Source: Heliocidaris erythrogramma (taxonomy: Eukaryota > Echinodermata > Echinoidea > Camarodonta > Echinometridae). Taken from it: 64,000 bases of DNA. The stretch spans positions 21,948,006-22,012,005 of the forward strand of contig CM046859.1 in NCBI GenBank assembly GCA_025617745.1, given 5' to 3'. Of this stretch, positions 48,542 through 59,775 are shown piece after piece (the stretch's first letter is position 1; each line of letters begins with the position of its first letter). A model generated the notes under the pieces. That model was not told the origin of the DNA. It searched no databases and saw only the letters and a program-made list of their open reading frames with translations. Both the position numbers and the translations under genes were made by a program.

Positions 48542-48652
48542 CAGTGGTGGATTTAGCCTGGTAAGACAATACATTCTACGGGCCCGCCATTGTGCACAAA
48601 CAAAGGGGGCCTATAGAATGTATTGTGTCTAATCCGGCTAGATCCGCCACTG
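48542..48652. mobile_element. hAT-like MITE with 8-bp duplication
   Basis: CAGTGGTGGATTTAGCC and GGCTAGATCCGCCACTG are inverted ends, and CCACCACA directly flanks both sides (48534-48541, 48653-48660). 111 bp, in the upstream region of SLC44A1. Confidence 0.85.
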
Positions 48653-48745
48653 CCACCACATCCCGGGAGACAGACAGCCAAAGAGACTGACAATGTCTGT
48701 GTATAGTGAACCCTCAAAAAAGTGTTCTGAAGGCCAGCGAGACTT

Positions 48746-48949
48746 ACAATGTATATGATAGTCTTATGGGTGTAGCGTGCAGGCCTATGTTCGAACTATA
48801 GCCAAATTTTGATAGAACATACATGTACATTTAAACGTAGAAATATCATACAATGTACATGTTGGTCTTATGGGTGTAGCGTGAAGGCATATGTTCAAAC
48901 TATAGCCAAATTTTGATAGAACATACATTTAATATAGAAATATCATATG
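48746..48949. repeat. Two-copy tandem repeat, 104-bp period
   Basis: ACAATGTA...GGTCTTATGGGTGTAGCGTG...ACTATAGCCAAATTTTGATAG occurs twice, starting at 48746 and 48850. Confidence 0.85.
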
Positions 48950-49400
48950 AAAGACTGAAAGCTGTCCCTACGGCACTGACTCACACATGTACAACTTTAT
49001 ATTGGCCTTGAACTCCCGATCCACGGAAATAAGCGTGAACCTATCATCAGGGGGGTGTTTCATCAAGTGTCTTGTCAGTGACTTTTATTGACATATTTGC
49101 TTTCAGTCAATCAGATGCAAGGATTTCAGTAGCTTATAACAGTTATTGCAATTTGTAATTGATGAAACAGGGCTCAGGTGACTTGCCTCAAAAATCTGAT
49201 GGAGAAAGAGTTCAATGCAATTATGCCACATTCCCCCTCGAAAAATGATGAAATTGCACAATAATACAGGGGACAAAAAATTGTCAATAGAACATGTTGG
49301 TACATGTAAGCACAGGTACGACTCATATTTCCATCATTTCATATGATCTTCTAACATCACAGACAAATCAACCTATGCCCATCCTTGGCAGTCCAATATA

Positions 49401-50410
49401 CAGCCCTGGAAAAAAATCATTAGACCAGCTCATTATATTAAAAGGCCCATATGACAAGTGTCGGCTACATGTATATCAGTAATTTAATTTTCAGAATGAT
49501 TTCTACTAGCTATTAAACTCATAATGAGTGGATGAATACTCCCCAAAACAATTAGCTCGTGTAATAACTAATCCCTCGGACAATTACCGCCAGGGAAATT
49601 GCCGCCAGGGACAATTACCGCCAGGGAAATTGCCCCTAGGACAATTCACCCCGGACAATTTTCGCTGACAGACAATTACTTCTAAGGGCACCCCAAGGGA
49701 TAGAACTTTCAAAACATTTAACAGAATGTAAACATCCTAGATGCTAACTGTCCTCAGGGATATTCTCCAGGGGTAGGGGTTTTGGAAAAATGTCCTGACA
49801 GAAGTGGTTTGGGGGATAATTGTCCAGGGAGTATGCCTGATTTTTTCATAAAGCCATGTCCACACCTCTAGAGGCAGTTTGTTCAGTTCTTGGTGGAAAA
49901 TTGCTACAATTGATGATAGCAGCCATGCTTTGTGGCATTCTGTCAACAAGGTGTTTTTTTTTTCCTCACAGTAGCTCATTCATGCTGCAAGAATGTTTTT
50001 TTTATTCTATCAAATTAAGTTTCTAATACCTTTAATTTTTATGTCACATGCACTGATCTCAGTAGAATAATGATAAGGCCATGGTGCTCAGACCAAGGCT
50101 ACTAACACTTGAAATTCATCCTATCAGACATTTATAGTCTATTAGGAGGTCAAAAAACTCTTTCTCATGGAAAAAAGGGGTGTTGTAGTTGTCTGGGGAA
50201 AGTTGTCCGGGACAATTTGTCCTGGCTGTAGTCGTCCTAGTGGTCACTGTCCTGGGGTAAAAAGTCATAGGGGTAATTGTTCTAGTTGGTAGTAGTCCAT
50301 TAATCATGCATTAGCATTTGATAATCATTTTCATACTTGCATAGACAATGAACTTAACACTACTCACATACCCCAAAATGAAGCTGGTCCGATAATTTTT
50401 TCCAGGGCTG
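49401..50410. mobile_element. Tc1/mariner-like element, TA duplication
   Basis: CAGCCCTGGAAAAAAATCAT with GACCAGC at the left and the reverse complement (GCTGGTCCGATAATTTTTTC, CAGGGCTG) at the right. TA lies outside both ends. 1010 bp. The inside has repeated GGACAATTA / TAATTGTCC motifs in both orientations. An 80-codon minus-strand frame (49737-49979) is not recognisable as a transposase, so the element seems non-autonomous. Confidence 0.78.
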
Positions 50411-50929
50411 TACATTGCTCTCAAAGGAGTAATATCATGAGTCAAAAACAGCCTGATAATTTTACTTGATCAGGGGGATACTGATCCATTCCAAGGAATT
50501 ATATGGAATATAGATATTTATCATCCTAAAAATGTACAAAAGAAATATTTTCCCAGAATTTTGCTGAATATTCTGGTGTTTTTACCTCTTCAACTTACAT
50601 GTCAACCACCACCAAAAATGACACAGCCCCACACAGGGACATATATGTGTGATTAAATATTTTCTTTAGAGAAAAAAAAATTAAGTTTTTTTAGAAATGG
50701 GAGAGGACTTCGCATGATAGATCTAACGTTAAAGGTGTTACTCGGAGATGTACAAACAAATCAAAATGCAATAAATTTGGTATCAACGGAAAGGGGGAGA
50801 TGCCCTAAAACATTCCATCAACATTCGAAATCCAAAGGTTTTCATAAATTAATATTATTCTGTTTCAAATGTGTGCCAAAATATTCGCATATTTTCGCCC
50901 CGCGAGCAGTTTCTTTTTCAACCTTGGAA

Positions 50930-51066
50930 ATGTGACGTGATACTCGGGACACACTGGCTTGCTTCTAGCTAGCTCACGATCACGTCAATACAGCGCGCGC
51001 ACATAACGTTCACGGCTCGTGGTAAGCTACTGATTTCTTCCAATCTTTGAAAATCTTGTCGACAAA
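50930..51066. promoter_or_regulatory. CpG-rich promoter-like stretch upstream of SLC44A1
   Basis: A short island with TGACGTGA and ATCACGTCA (CRE/E-box-like) and GCGCGCGC stands out in AT-rich DNA 2.7 kb upstream of the SLC44A1 start exon. On the minus strand, GATC then GTGAGC at 50978-50972 could end a non-coding first exon. On the plus strand an ATG at 51067 opens a 23-codon frame. No transcript evidence is available. Confidence 0.3.
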
Positions 51067-51139
51067 ATGTCTGATTTTGGTCCTGATTCAGATGTTAGAA
51101 CCTGGAATAACACCGTCATTCCATCAATTACTGGGTGAA

Positions 51140-53224
51140 TCACTGCAGCAGCCACACACACACATATACGATTCATACAGCTATAGTACAGTCAAGTCGT
51201 ATACCGTAAGCTAGCTTTCCCGAGAATGACGTCATTTTTCTAGTGGCTCATCTGAGACCCTGTCAGGGGTCTTGAAAAAAAGTCCTGATAATCTTTTTGA
51301 ACAAGCTTACATCTCTAAAATTTAATTTCATCGTATTCTTTGGGGGATTAGCTTTCAAAAAATGTATAATTTGTCCTATTTCTTATTTTATGGGACATTT
51401 CTACGGTTATCTGCTTTAAAAGTCTACATCATCATAACAGGGTTGCCAATTTGTGTTTGATGAATTAGATCTACAATTATTAATTCAAAGATTCATAACT
51501 TTCTGACGGTCTGAATAGGTGCACGATTCGTGGCACATCGGTTCTGTCTAACGGATGGTGGATCTGAAAATCGCATGAGCGATGGCGAGTCAATGACATA
51601 TCCCAGAAATTACAGGACACTTCGGGGTCTAAGGCTTTTTCGGGGAGTTCAGACAAAATTGAACCTACCATTTAATATTAAAAATAATATTTCACATTTT
51701 GTTTTCAATATTTTTAATTCTAAGGTAAAAAATGGCGTTTTAAAGCTATGGTGAAGAGGAGAAAAAGAAGCTGGCTCACGATAAAGAAGACTTTCAAGCG
51801 GTTCGGTAGATTCTTAAATGGCTATGTGAATATGAGATGTAAATTTCTATAAAAGTTCCAAGCTCTATGAAGAGTTAGCGCCAGCTTGTTTCCTTTTTAC
51901 TCTTCAAAAAGCCTTGCCATGCTAGACATGATAGACTTTTGCGGTGGTCACCACCTATAAGTTGAAGAGCTAAAAACACCAATATAAATAATCAGCAAAA
52001 GTTTAAGAAATGCTTCCTTCTACATTTTAGGATGATAGAATATGTAATTTCATGCCAGATTCTTCAATAGGATGTTTATCATGATCTTGATCAAGCAAAA
52101 TTTTCAGGCTGTTTTTGGCCGGCGATCTTGCTCCTTTCCAGAACACATGTCAGCAAAATATCACCTTACTGCGGCAGCCCGAACGCATAGCGCTGCGATC
52201 AGCAGTCCTTTGAAAGGTTGGGTGCCTCTTAAATCCAAGCTCGTATGTCAATATTATAACATGAAATATGACATAACTTCATTTAAGGCTACTTTAGGTA
52301 CTGACAATACTTTCTGAATAACTGTCATCTTTTTTTTTCAATGAGGATGATATAAAAAAGGCCTATAATTTCCCGGCTCCTGTACTAAAAACTTTTGGAG
52401 GCTGGTGTATAGTTTGCAATACACATGCGCGTAAGTATGTTTTTACGTAAGTTCGAATTTTCGCTCGCGAGAGATGAGAGGGAGGATTACAATTGAGTGA
52501 AAAATAAGTGACATTTGATTGACTCTAGATCTATACATTTCTGAGGAAGAGCTGATCTGCGGAAGGTCTATTTAGGTAAGTGGCATCGCATATATGATAC
52601 TTAAATTTTTAAAATATGTACATGTACCTACGATACAACTGTACATGGTCCTTTGCCCATGTAAATTGTGAGACCCACGGAATAGTAGTGGTTTCACTCA
52701 GTCCCCGGGCTAAACATCACCATGATCACACACTTGCTATGATAGGTAATTCATCACGGTTATCTAATACCTTGCATATGTGTGAGTGAATCTTGTCTAA
52801 CTTTTATTTTAGTCAGATTTTTCTCAAACTTTAACTTGTTTAACTTTAAATTTAATTTTTAAGTTAACTTTAAAGTTTAATTTTTAAGACCGTCACTAAG
52901 TTAACTTTAAAATTTCACTGATCGGCTTCTCAAAATGTTCTGCTTCAAACGAATTATCAGGATCGATGAACCTCCCCTGTATCAAATCGCTCAATATATG
53001 AGACCAGCCTCAACAATGAAAGTTTATATGTTAACCCTTTGCAAAGTGTGTTGGGCGTAGGCATACTAAAGTATGATGGGGAGCCCGGCCAAAGTCGTTA
53101 TTATGCCCAGCCACCATTAAATCCGCCTGACCAAGTGAATATTTAGTCAAGTTTCTTGTATTTTTATTACTGAAATTCTGATCATTTTCAACGGAATAAA
53201 CGCTGTTAATTCATAACTGAAAAA
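51140..53224. other. Gene-free stretch upstream of SLC44A1
   Basis: AT-rich with no recognised gene. An AACTTTAAA-rich patch lies at 52830-52915. A 33-codon basic frame from 51749 is too short to support. Confidence 0.45.
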
Positions 53225-53239
53225 AATATCAGTCAAGAA

Positions 53240-53345
53240 GAGCGGGATTCGAACCAGCAACATTGTAGAATGTGCGGTGTAGAATAAGGATACTTCGACC
53301 ATGCAGATTTCTTTACCACTAGACCACGAGCAGTTGACGGTCGTT
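53240..53345 (-). repeat. tRNA-derived sequence (SINE head or tRNA relic)
   Basis: The minus strand has an A-box TGGTCTAGTGGTAAAG (53326-53311) and a perfect B-box GGTTCGAATCC (53255-53245). The acceptor halves do not pair and the A-B spacing is long, so it is not a working tRNA gene. A tRNA-derived SINE is the best guess. Confidence 0.5.
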
Positions 53346-53462
53346 GCTCTTAAAAGCTTTATACCTCCTCTCTATAGAAATTCAGTGTCTCTGTTCTGCG
53401 CACTGTTTTTTCAATATCCTAGGTAGGATTTTTGCCAATTTGAGGATTACTGGGCATATTAG

Positions 53463-53932
53463 CTACTATAGCCGGGGAGCCCTATGTCTGCGCACCTAAG
53501 GTTTTGACCTGAAAATGAACAAGAATTCCTTTAATATTCCTCTAAAGCTTTAATTTATTTTATTCCTGACACTCTAAAGAGTAAGTTTGAAAAAAATCTC
53601 ATCAAAATTAAAGCAAGAACAATGCCATTTTCACAAGAAACGGTGGCCGTGTCATTTCAACATTGGAAAAAACACTGGTGCCCATGTCTGCACACTCATT
53701 CATTTTACTTTACACGCAGTTCGGAAGTTTTGATGTGAAAGACATTTTGAATTTGAGGCTTGTGAATAAAATGTCTGAAATAAGACCGTTTTTTCATTAT
53801 TTTGACTTGTTTTTTGAATGAATACCTATCGCTATGATGAAGATGAAAAGTTAGTGTTCACTGCGTGTTTTGTTTTATTAGAATCGCGCAGTTACGCGCC
53901 CGTGTGCGCAGACTTGGGCACTCTAGCCATAC
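53463..53932. mobile_element. Possible inverted-repeat element, TCTGCGCAC ends
   Basis: ATAGCCGGGGAGCCCTATGTCTGCGCAC lies near the left and the complement-like GTGTGCGCAGACTTGGGCAC, CTCTAGCCATA near the right. Imperfect, no duplication seen. Confidence 0.4.
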
Positions 53933-53950
53933 TACCCCCCCCCTGGTGAC

Positions 53951-53983
<33 letters not shown>
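53951..53983. repeat. Long C homopolymer
   Basis: About 33 consecutive C after GGTGACGG; length uncertain in any assembly. Confidence 0.9.
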
Positions 53984-53999
53984 ATCCTTCATGTCCTTA

Positions 54000-55275
54000 C
54001 ATTACCAATAATACCACATCATTTTGCATGGACAGGACTGGAGCTAGATAACAAATCGAAAGCACGGGTAAATTCATTGCGAACATAATGAGAATAGCAT
54101 TTATTAAATATCCAAAACGAAATTAAAATACAATAGGCACGAAAAAAAATACAAATCTGTTCACTAAAACATCAACTTGATCTAATATTCGTCACAAATT
54201 ACCTCTATTCCAACACAGCCGTCGTTTTTTCTCCAGTCAATGGGCGCGCCCAACTGTCATGTCGCAATTGTTTGTTTATTTAGGCTATCTTCAGGCTATT
54301 GAAGACATATCATTTTTACATGCGAGAACATGTATCGTTAAAATTACAGTAAAAGTTAAATTTTTTGTATTTCTTTATCAAATAAGTATCCCGCTTTATC
54401 AATAGTAAAACTATCGTCGTTATTTTTAGATATAGAAAGCAAAATCAAGAGAAGACAGTAGTCATTAAATTATTTTGACTGGGAAGGCGCTAACACAACT
54501 GTTTTGTGTGAAAATGCATTGGGCGTGATAATTGATTGACCTTGTGTCAGATCATAGCAAACCGATCTAGGTCAGTATGCTGTACTTTATTTGCCAAGCA
54601 TTCACTCAGCGGAATAACATGTCATAATATAGATGATTATCTTTTCATTTAACCCAGGATTGAAAAAAAAACAAGGTTATATAGCGCCCCCCCCCCCCCC
54701 CCATGACACGGTTTTCAGAGCATTTGTTAAGTCTTACGCCACACGAATCCTGGGTCCAAATAGTGCTGAAGTCTCCCTCCTCTCCCCCCCCCCCCCCCCC
54801 GCTCCCCCCCCCCCCTCTCTCTCTCTCTTTCTTTCTCTGAAATTCAAATTTTAATCCGTAGGGCCATAGGCCTACATTATTTGGTAGTGATTATATCCCA
54901 CAATTATACTAGCCCTAACACCCCCATGACTTGATTGTATATCTTTAGGCTGGTTATTGTTCTATACTGATATGACCAGAAAAATCTCCATAGAGCGATT
55001 GCTTATATATTACGAGGGATGCATCATGTTAAAAAGAGGCAAATATTTCGGGGGACTCAACGCGCGGTCTCACTGCTCCTCGGTTCCATTGCACAGGCAA
55101 GAACTTGGATTGAGCTAATGATTTGGTGCCTTTTCAGGGTAATCAATTTTCTTCGAAATCATAATTTGACTTAAAATTTGATTACCAGCTGGCCTATATA
55201 CAGAGGGCAACCGTTGGTCAGGGGTATGATTATAGGGGCTTGTAAGCCCCATTCACAAATTTACTATGGATACAT
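54000..55275. other. Gene-free stretch with C runs
   Basis: C runs at 54686-54702 and 54784-54815 with a following CT repeat. Otherwise AT-rich DNA with no gene recognised. Confidence 0.45.
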
Positions 55276-55951
55276 GCACAGGCGTAGCCAGGATTTTTCA
55301 ATAGGGGGGGGGGGGGGGGGCAGACGTGAAGGATCCAACCGCATAGCCTGGATTTCATCTTAGGGGGCGGTTGTGGGGCACGCGAAGAGTGCGAAATTGG
55401 TGATGAGCACGCAAAGCGTGCTCCCCAGGGGTGGGTGCAGGGAGGGGGAGCTCCTACGTTTTACGGCAAATTTGACAGAAAGATAACGGTTCGTAACACT
55501 TTTTTTTAAGGCGTAAAGTTAGTTCGACGCCCTGGTTGCTTTTCAGTTATTTAGACGCAATACTGCACTGTATGTAACAGGGGTGGGTGCAGGGAGGGGG
55601 AGTTTTTTTCTCCTTCCCGCGCGAAGCGCGAAAGCTCTGATATTTTAGCAAATTTGGGGGAAAGATAACGGCTTGTAACACTTTTTTAGGCGGAATGTTA
55701 GTTCGACGCCCTGGCCGCTTTTTAGTTATTTGGACGCAATATTGCACTGTATGTGACAGCTAGGGGTTGGTGCAGGGAGGGGCAGTTTCCCCTTCCCGCG
55801 CGAAGCCTGAAAGCTCTGACGTTTTAGCAAATTTGAGAGAAAGATAACGGCTTGTAGCAAACAATTTTTTTTCGGCGGAGAGTTATAGTTCAACGCCCAC
55901 ATCGCTTTTCAATTATTTGGACGCAACATTTCACATGCGAGGGAGCGAAGG
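55276..55951. repeat. Tandem repeat of about 175-185 bp
   Basis: GGTGCAGGGAGGGG, then GAAAGATAACGG, then TAGTTCGACGCCC, TTATTTGGACGCAATA recur in order about three times (55430-55580, 55580-55760, 55765-55940). The block starts with GGCGTAGCCAGGATTTTT and a G run (55303-55320). A dispersed non-coding repeat. Confidence 0.8.
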
Positions 55952-56693
55952 CAGTGGCGTATATAGGGATTATGGCGCCCGGTGCAAACAATGAAGTTAG
56001 GCGCCCCCCCCCCCCCCCCCGAGTGCCCAAACTTTCCTACGTTATTGTAGAAGCGAGTGAACAAAGCGACCGAACGGGAAATTTTTCAATTTTTAACGCT
56101 AAAAAACGCAATTTCTTGTGCATTTTACCGAGGAAATTTTGCATTTGACCACCGCAGTGTTATACATTGATAAACGGTTTTCTATGCACTCACTGCTACA
56201 ATCGGGAACAGAAGAGAAAACACTAAAGGCTTGAAAAAGAGTCGAGAAATTCATCAAGGCGACCTGAGATTTCTTTCAAAAGTTGAACCTTTGCAAATAC
56301 TGTTTTATACACTTTATCCTATATTGGGAGCGCAATATTTAGCAGGAGTCATATGCAACTTGCATGATATAGTGCGCAAAGCAATTACATCTTTATTTTT
56401 TTCAAACTTTGAACTTTTGAACCCTTTAAGCTATTTAAGAACTATATACTGGGGAAGCGAAATTACAAGATCCTGAAAGAAAATAATTATGCAAAGGAGC
56501 AAAGCGATCGACCTTTGGAAAATTTTCAACATCCAACCTATTACCCTGCGGATTTGGGGGCGCGTGATCCGTAAAGATTATGATTTTTCTTCATTTCCCC
56601 CTATTTTTCTTTCTCTCCTTTGCGTTTTTTTTTGCGCCCCACCAAGTGTTTCCCAGGGGCACGTGCCCCCATGCCCCCCTTGATACACCACTG
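55952..56693. mobile_element. hAT-like non-autonomous element
   Basis: CAGTGGCGTATATAGGG at the left and CCCCTTGATACACCACTG at the right are imperfect inverted ends. AGCGAAGG and AGCGAAGA flank them as a 7-of-8 target duplication. 742 bp. Short open frames inside are not recognisable. Confidence 0.7.
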
Positions 56694-57011
56694 AGCGAAG
56701 ATACTGAGCGGTGGGTGGGAGGGGGTATCCCCTCCTACATCATGACATTTTTCAAAAATCTGTCTATAAAACTTGCATTTTAGAGCATCCCAAAATCCCA
56801 AAATGGTTTTTAATGAAAAGAAGGAATGCAGGGATCTACACCAATGGATGAAACCCCTTAATTATGATCTAACGTCTCTATGCGCTTCCAAAGGACTATG
56901 GATGTTATTACCCAGGCTTTAGCTCCGGCAACCGGAGCACTCAGTGCATTCAAGTAATTCAAGGAAAAAATCCTTCTCTTAAAAACACTTTGTCCTCGAC
57001 GTGACTTGTTC

Positions 57012-57912
57012 TTAAAGGAGAATTAACCCCTGATTACAAATTTACTTATAATATAGGAAGGTGTAATATATTCCTACTTATTGGCCTAAATCATTTTCTA
57101 ATAAGATATCAGAAAAGGGTATAAATAAAGATATTCCAAAACCCGGTATCGTCTCCTACTCATTTACATGGGGGCTGCCATTTTATTGCTGATTTGGAGT
57201 TGTACATGAACCATTGAGAAATGTTCCAGTCAGGAAGATATTTTGAATCCAAATCCTAAATTGATTTTCTTCATTACCTAAAATCCCATATGTGACGAAC
57301 TGACGAAAAATATAAAGTGGGTGTTTACATGTATTATAAAAATTAAATCTTTATAATGATACTTTTAAATTGTCTGGTTTTGCTTAACAAAAATCTATTT
57401 TCTTGGGTTTGCCAAACAGAGCAGAACATAATATATGCAGCATGCATTCTGACTTTTCAAGTCCATTATCCGAAAGCAAGTGAATGCATAGTTTGCCGCT
57501 ATAGATGCTCAGGGAAGAAGCATCCATAAAATTTGAATTAATTTGCTCCGTCCCATACGTCCAGTATCGAGAAAATAGATTTCTATTAAGCGAATATCGA
57601 TTTTCAACAGAAATATATAAGGAAATCTTCAGTTTAAAAATAAATTGACATATCTATTCTATATTTTTAATCTCAAATGGGTTTTTAATTTTGAAAAAGG
57701 CAATTGAGCATTTGGATTAAGAAAATCTTCTTGTACACATAAACAAAATGGCAGCCCCCATGTGCTGCTAGCAGATGGTAAATTTTGCTCAGAAAATCTT
57801 GATTCGTATCGATCTCATATATTTTGACGCGAAGCCATATAGTCTAACAAGTAGGAATAAATAATACCTTTGAACACTATCGTCTTTACTTTTGAGCGTA
57901 ATTCTCCTTTAA
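57012..57912. mobile_element. TTAA-flanked foldback element
   Basis: TTAAAGGAGAATTAACCCC at the left and AATTCTCCTTTAA at the right. CATGGGGGCTGCCATTTT and AAAATGGCAGCCCCCATG form an internal inverted pair, and AAGTAGGAATAAAT/ATTCCTACTT another. About 900 bp, no ORF. End sequence is shared with 23481-25006. Confidence 0.78.
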
Positions 57913-57995
57913 CGTTTTTTTCAAGAATGACTCGAATGAACATTGTGATTACAATTCATTGTACGCATAATAAAGTCTTTATTCGCACAGTCGGA

Positions 57996-58073
57996 CTAAG
58001 CCCACCGCCCACTATACAATCCGATTTTTGGAAATAAATCGCAATAGCAAAAGCAGTATTAGCGGTGGGCTTA
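57996..58073. repeat. Short hairpin element CTAAGCCCACCGC
   Basis: CTAAGCCCACCGC and GCGGTGGGCTTA bracket 78 bp. Confidence 0.65.
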
Positions 58074-58951
58074 AAGTTTATACATCTTCTCAACACAAGT
58101 AATTATATTCAGGGATTTTATGTAATCCGCCCGTATGCGAATTGCTATTCTTTGTGCGCAGAGTATTCAAAGGAAATCATGTGGATTTTACTCAAACGTT
58201 TCAAGGTTGTCTACACAAAAATCTTAAAAAAAAAGACTTTCAGTGTCTGGAAACTCTTTAATATGCCGATTTTTTTTTCTCTCAGATTCAGGGGTGTCGC
58301 TAGTGGGCTGGGGAGAGTCACTCCCCCCCCCCCCCCACACACACACACCCTACTGACAAATTTGTCATTTTTTTCAACCTGAGTTGCATCAAATTTAAAA
58401 AAAATTGAAGGTCATATAATATCTGGGACGGCCGTATCACGATGGTAAAAATAGTCATAATTTAGTAGTTCGGGCATACATCATGGTCACACGGCTGATT
58501 AATAATATGCAGTTTGAAATTTCCACCCATCTTTGTGATGTCAGCATTCAAACATTTACACTTTTCGTATCATTCATTAATTTGTTATCATATCGTCATT
58601 AAAAAAAAACATACCAAGATAATCTTAATTCAGGTAACAGGATAGCAATAGACTCCATTCGATGTTTGATGGACATTATAGTATACCGCTGGTGTTTCCT
58701 GATGGGGTGTTTCAAATGCACACCTCAGCTCACCCTTTACAACGCTAACAAATTTCATCGGGGTCGAAAAATTAATCAAAATTATCGGCGGATTTATAAT
58801 ATTGAGAATCTTTTCGCCTTATTCGTGAAAATGTGACAACCCTCGCCCGCCCCCTTTCGTTTGAACATGTTTTGCGACGCTTCTGCCCCTACCTTTAAAC
58901 GACGAACAAACACTATGTAGATGAGAACGGGGTCAGAACACGATGACAAAG
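58074..58951. other. Gene-free stretch
   Basis: AT-rich, with a C run plus CA repeat at 58321-58347. No gene or element recognised. Confidence 0.45.
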
Positions 58952-59149
58952 AGAGCGGACAAAATATACAGCTCCTCATTGTACCCTCCACAATTGCTCT
59001 GGTAGACGAAAGAACATCCCTTCATTGCTATTATGTAAAATAAGTAGCACTGCTCTACATACTTTTACGTAATAGCAATCAAAGGATGTTCTTTTGTCTA
59101 CCAGAGCAATTGTGGAAGGTACAATGAGGAGCTGCATATTTTGTTCGCT
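58952..59149. repeat. Near-perfect palindrome with 88-bp arms
   Basis: 58952-59040 and 59062-59149 are reverse complements with few mismatches (shared core TTGCTCTGGTAGAC, GATGTTCTTT or complements), with a centre of about 22 bp. Confidence 0.85.
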
Positions 59150-59708
59150 TCTTTGTTCGCCACAGGCGCCTGGGAACGATTTTGTTACTGGGGGTGCTGT
59201 GAGCCATGCACACCCTTTCTTCTCTTAAATCTCTTTTCACTATGAACATGGTGAACCAATGTCTGACAAGCAAGCAAGCAAAAAAAAGGTCCTCAGCATT
59301 TTAGTGTCTAATCCCTGACAAGCAAAAAAAAAATATATATATATACATGTATATATATTACTGGGAGTGCTGTGAGCCAAAAATGTCTGACAAGCAAAAA
59401 AAAAAAAGGGGAAGGGTCCACAGCATTTTAGGGTCTCTTTTTAACTACTTTTTAAAGAAAAAACAAATTGTAGGGGGTGCTGCATCCCGCACCCCCGGCT
59501 CCCAGGCCCCTGGTTCGCTACGTTCATAGTGAAAAGAGATTAAAGAGAAGAAAGGGCGTGGCATCTGGCTCTATACGATACAAGTCTTTAAATTTGCTGC
59601 CCCCTATAATAGAGTGGACTCCACTGATGAGAGACATAATTACTATTAGCAGGTTGTTCAGACTTCACTCTCACTCTGCATCGAAAATAGGGGACCATTC
59701 ACGACAAA

Positions 59709-59775
59709 ATGAAGGCATCCCTTGTTCTGCTGCTTGTCGTTGGCGTTGCCATGGTTTGTGCTAATCCTTTATCAG
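59709..59775 (+). CDS. First coding exon of a secreted protein (signal peptide)
   Basis: An ATG at 59709 (context GACAAAATGA) opens MKASLVLLLVVGVAMVCANP, then LS and one base, followed by a strong CAG/GTATGT donor. The product is a basic N-terminus, a hydrophobic core and a small-residue cleavage region (VCA/NP), a textbook signal peptide. A TATA-like CTATAATAG lies about 100 bases upstream. I could not find the next exon before 64000, so the protein family is unknown. Short secreted peptides and enzymes are both possible. Confidence 0.5.

Noticed and set aside
53240-53345. Functional tRNA gene
   Set aside because: A and B boxes are present but the acceptor and T stems do not pair properly.
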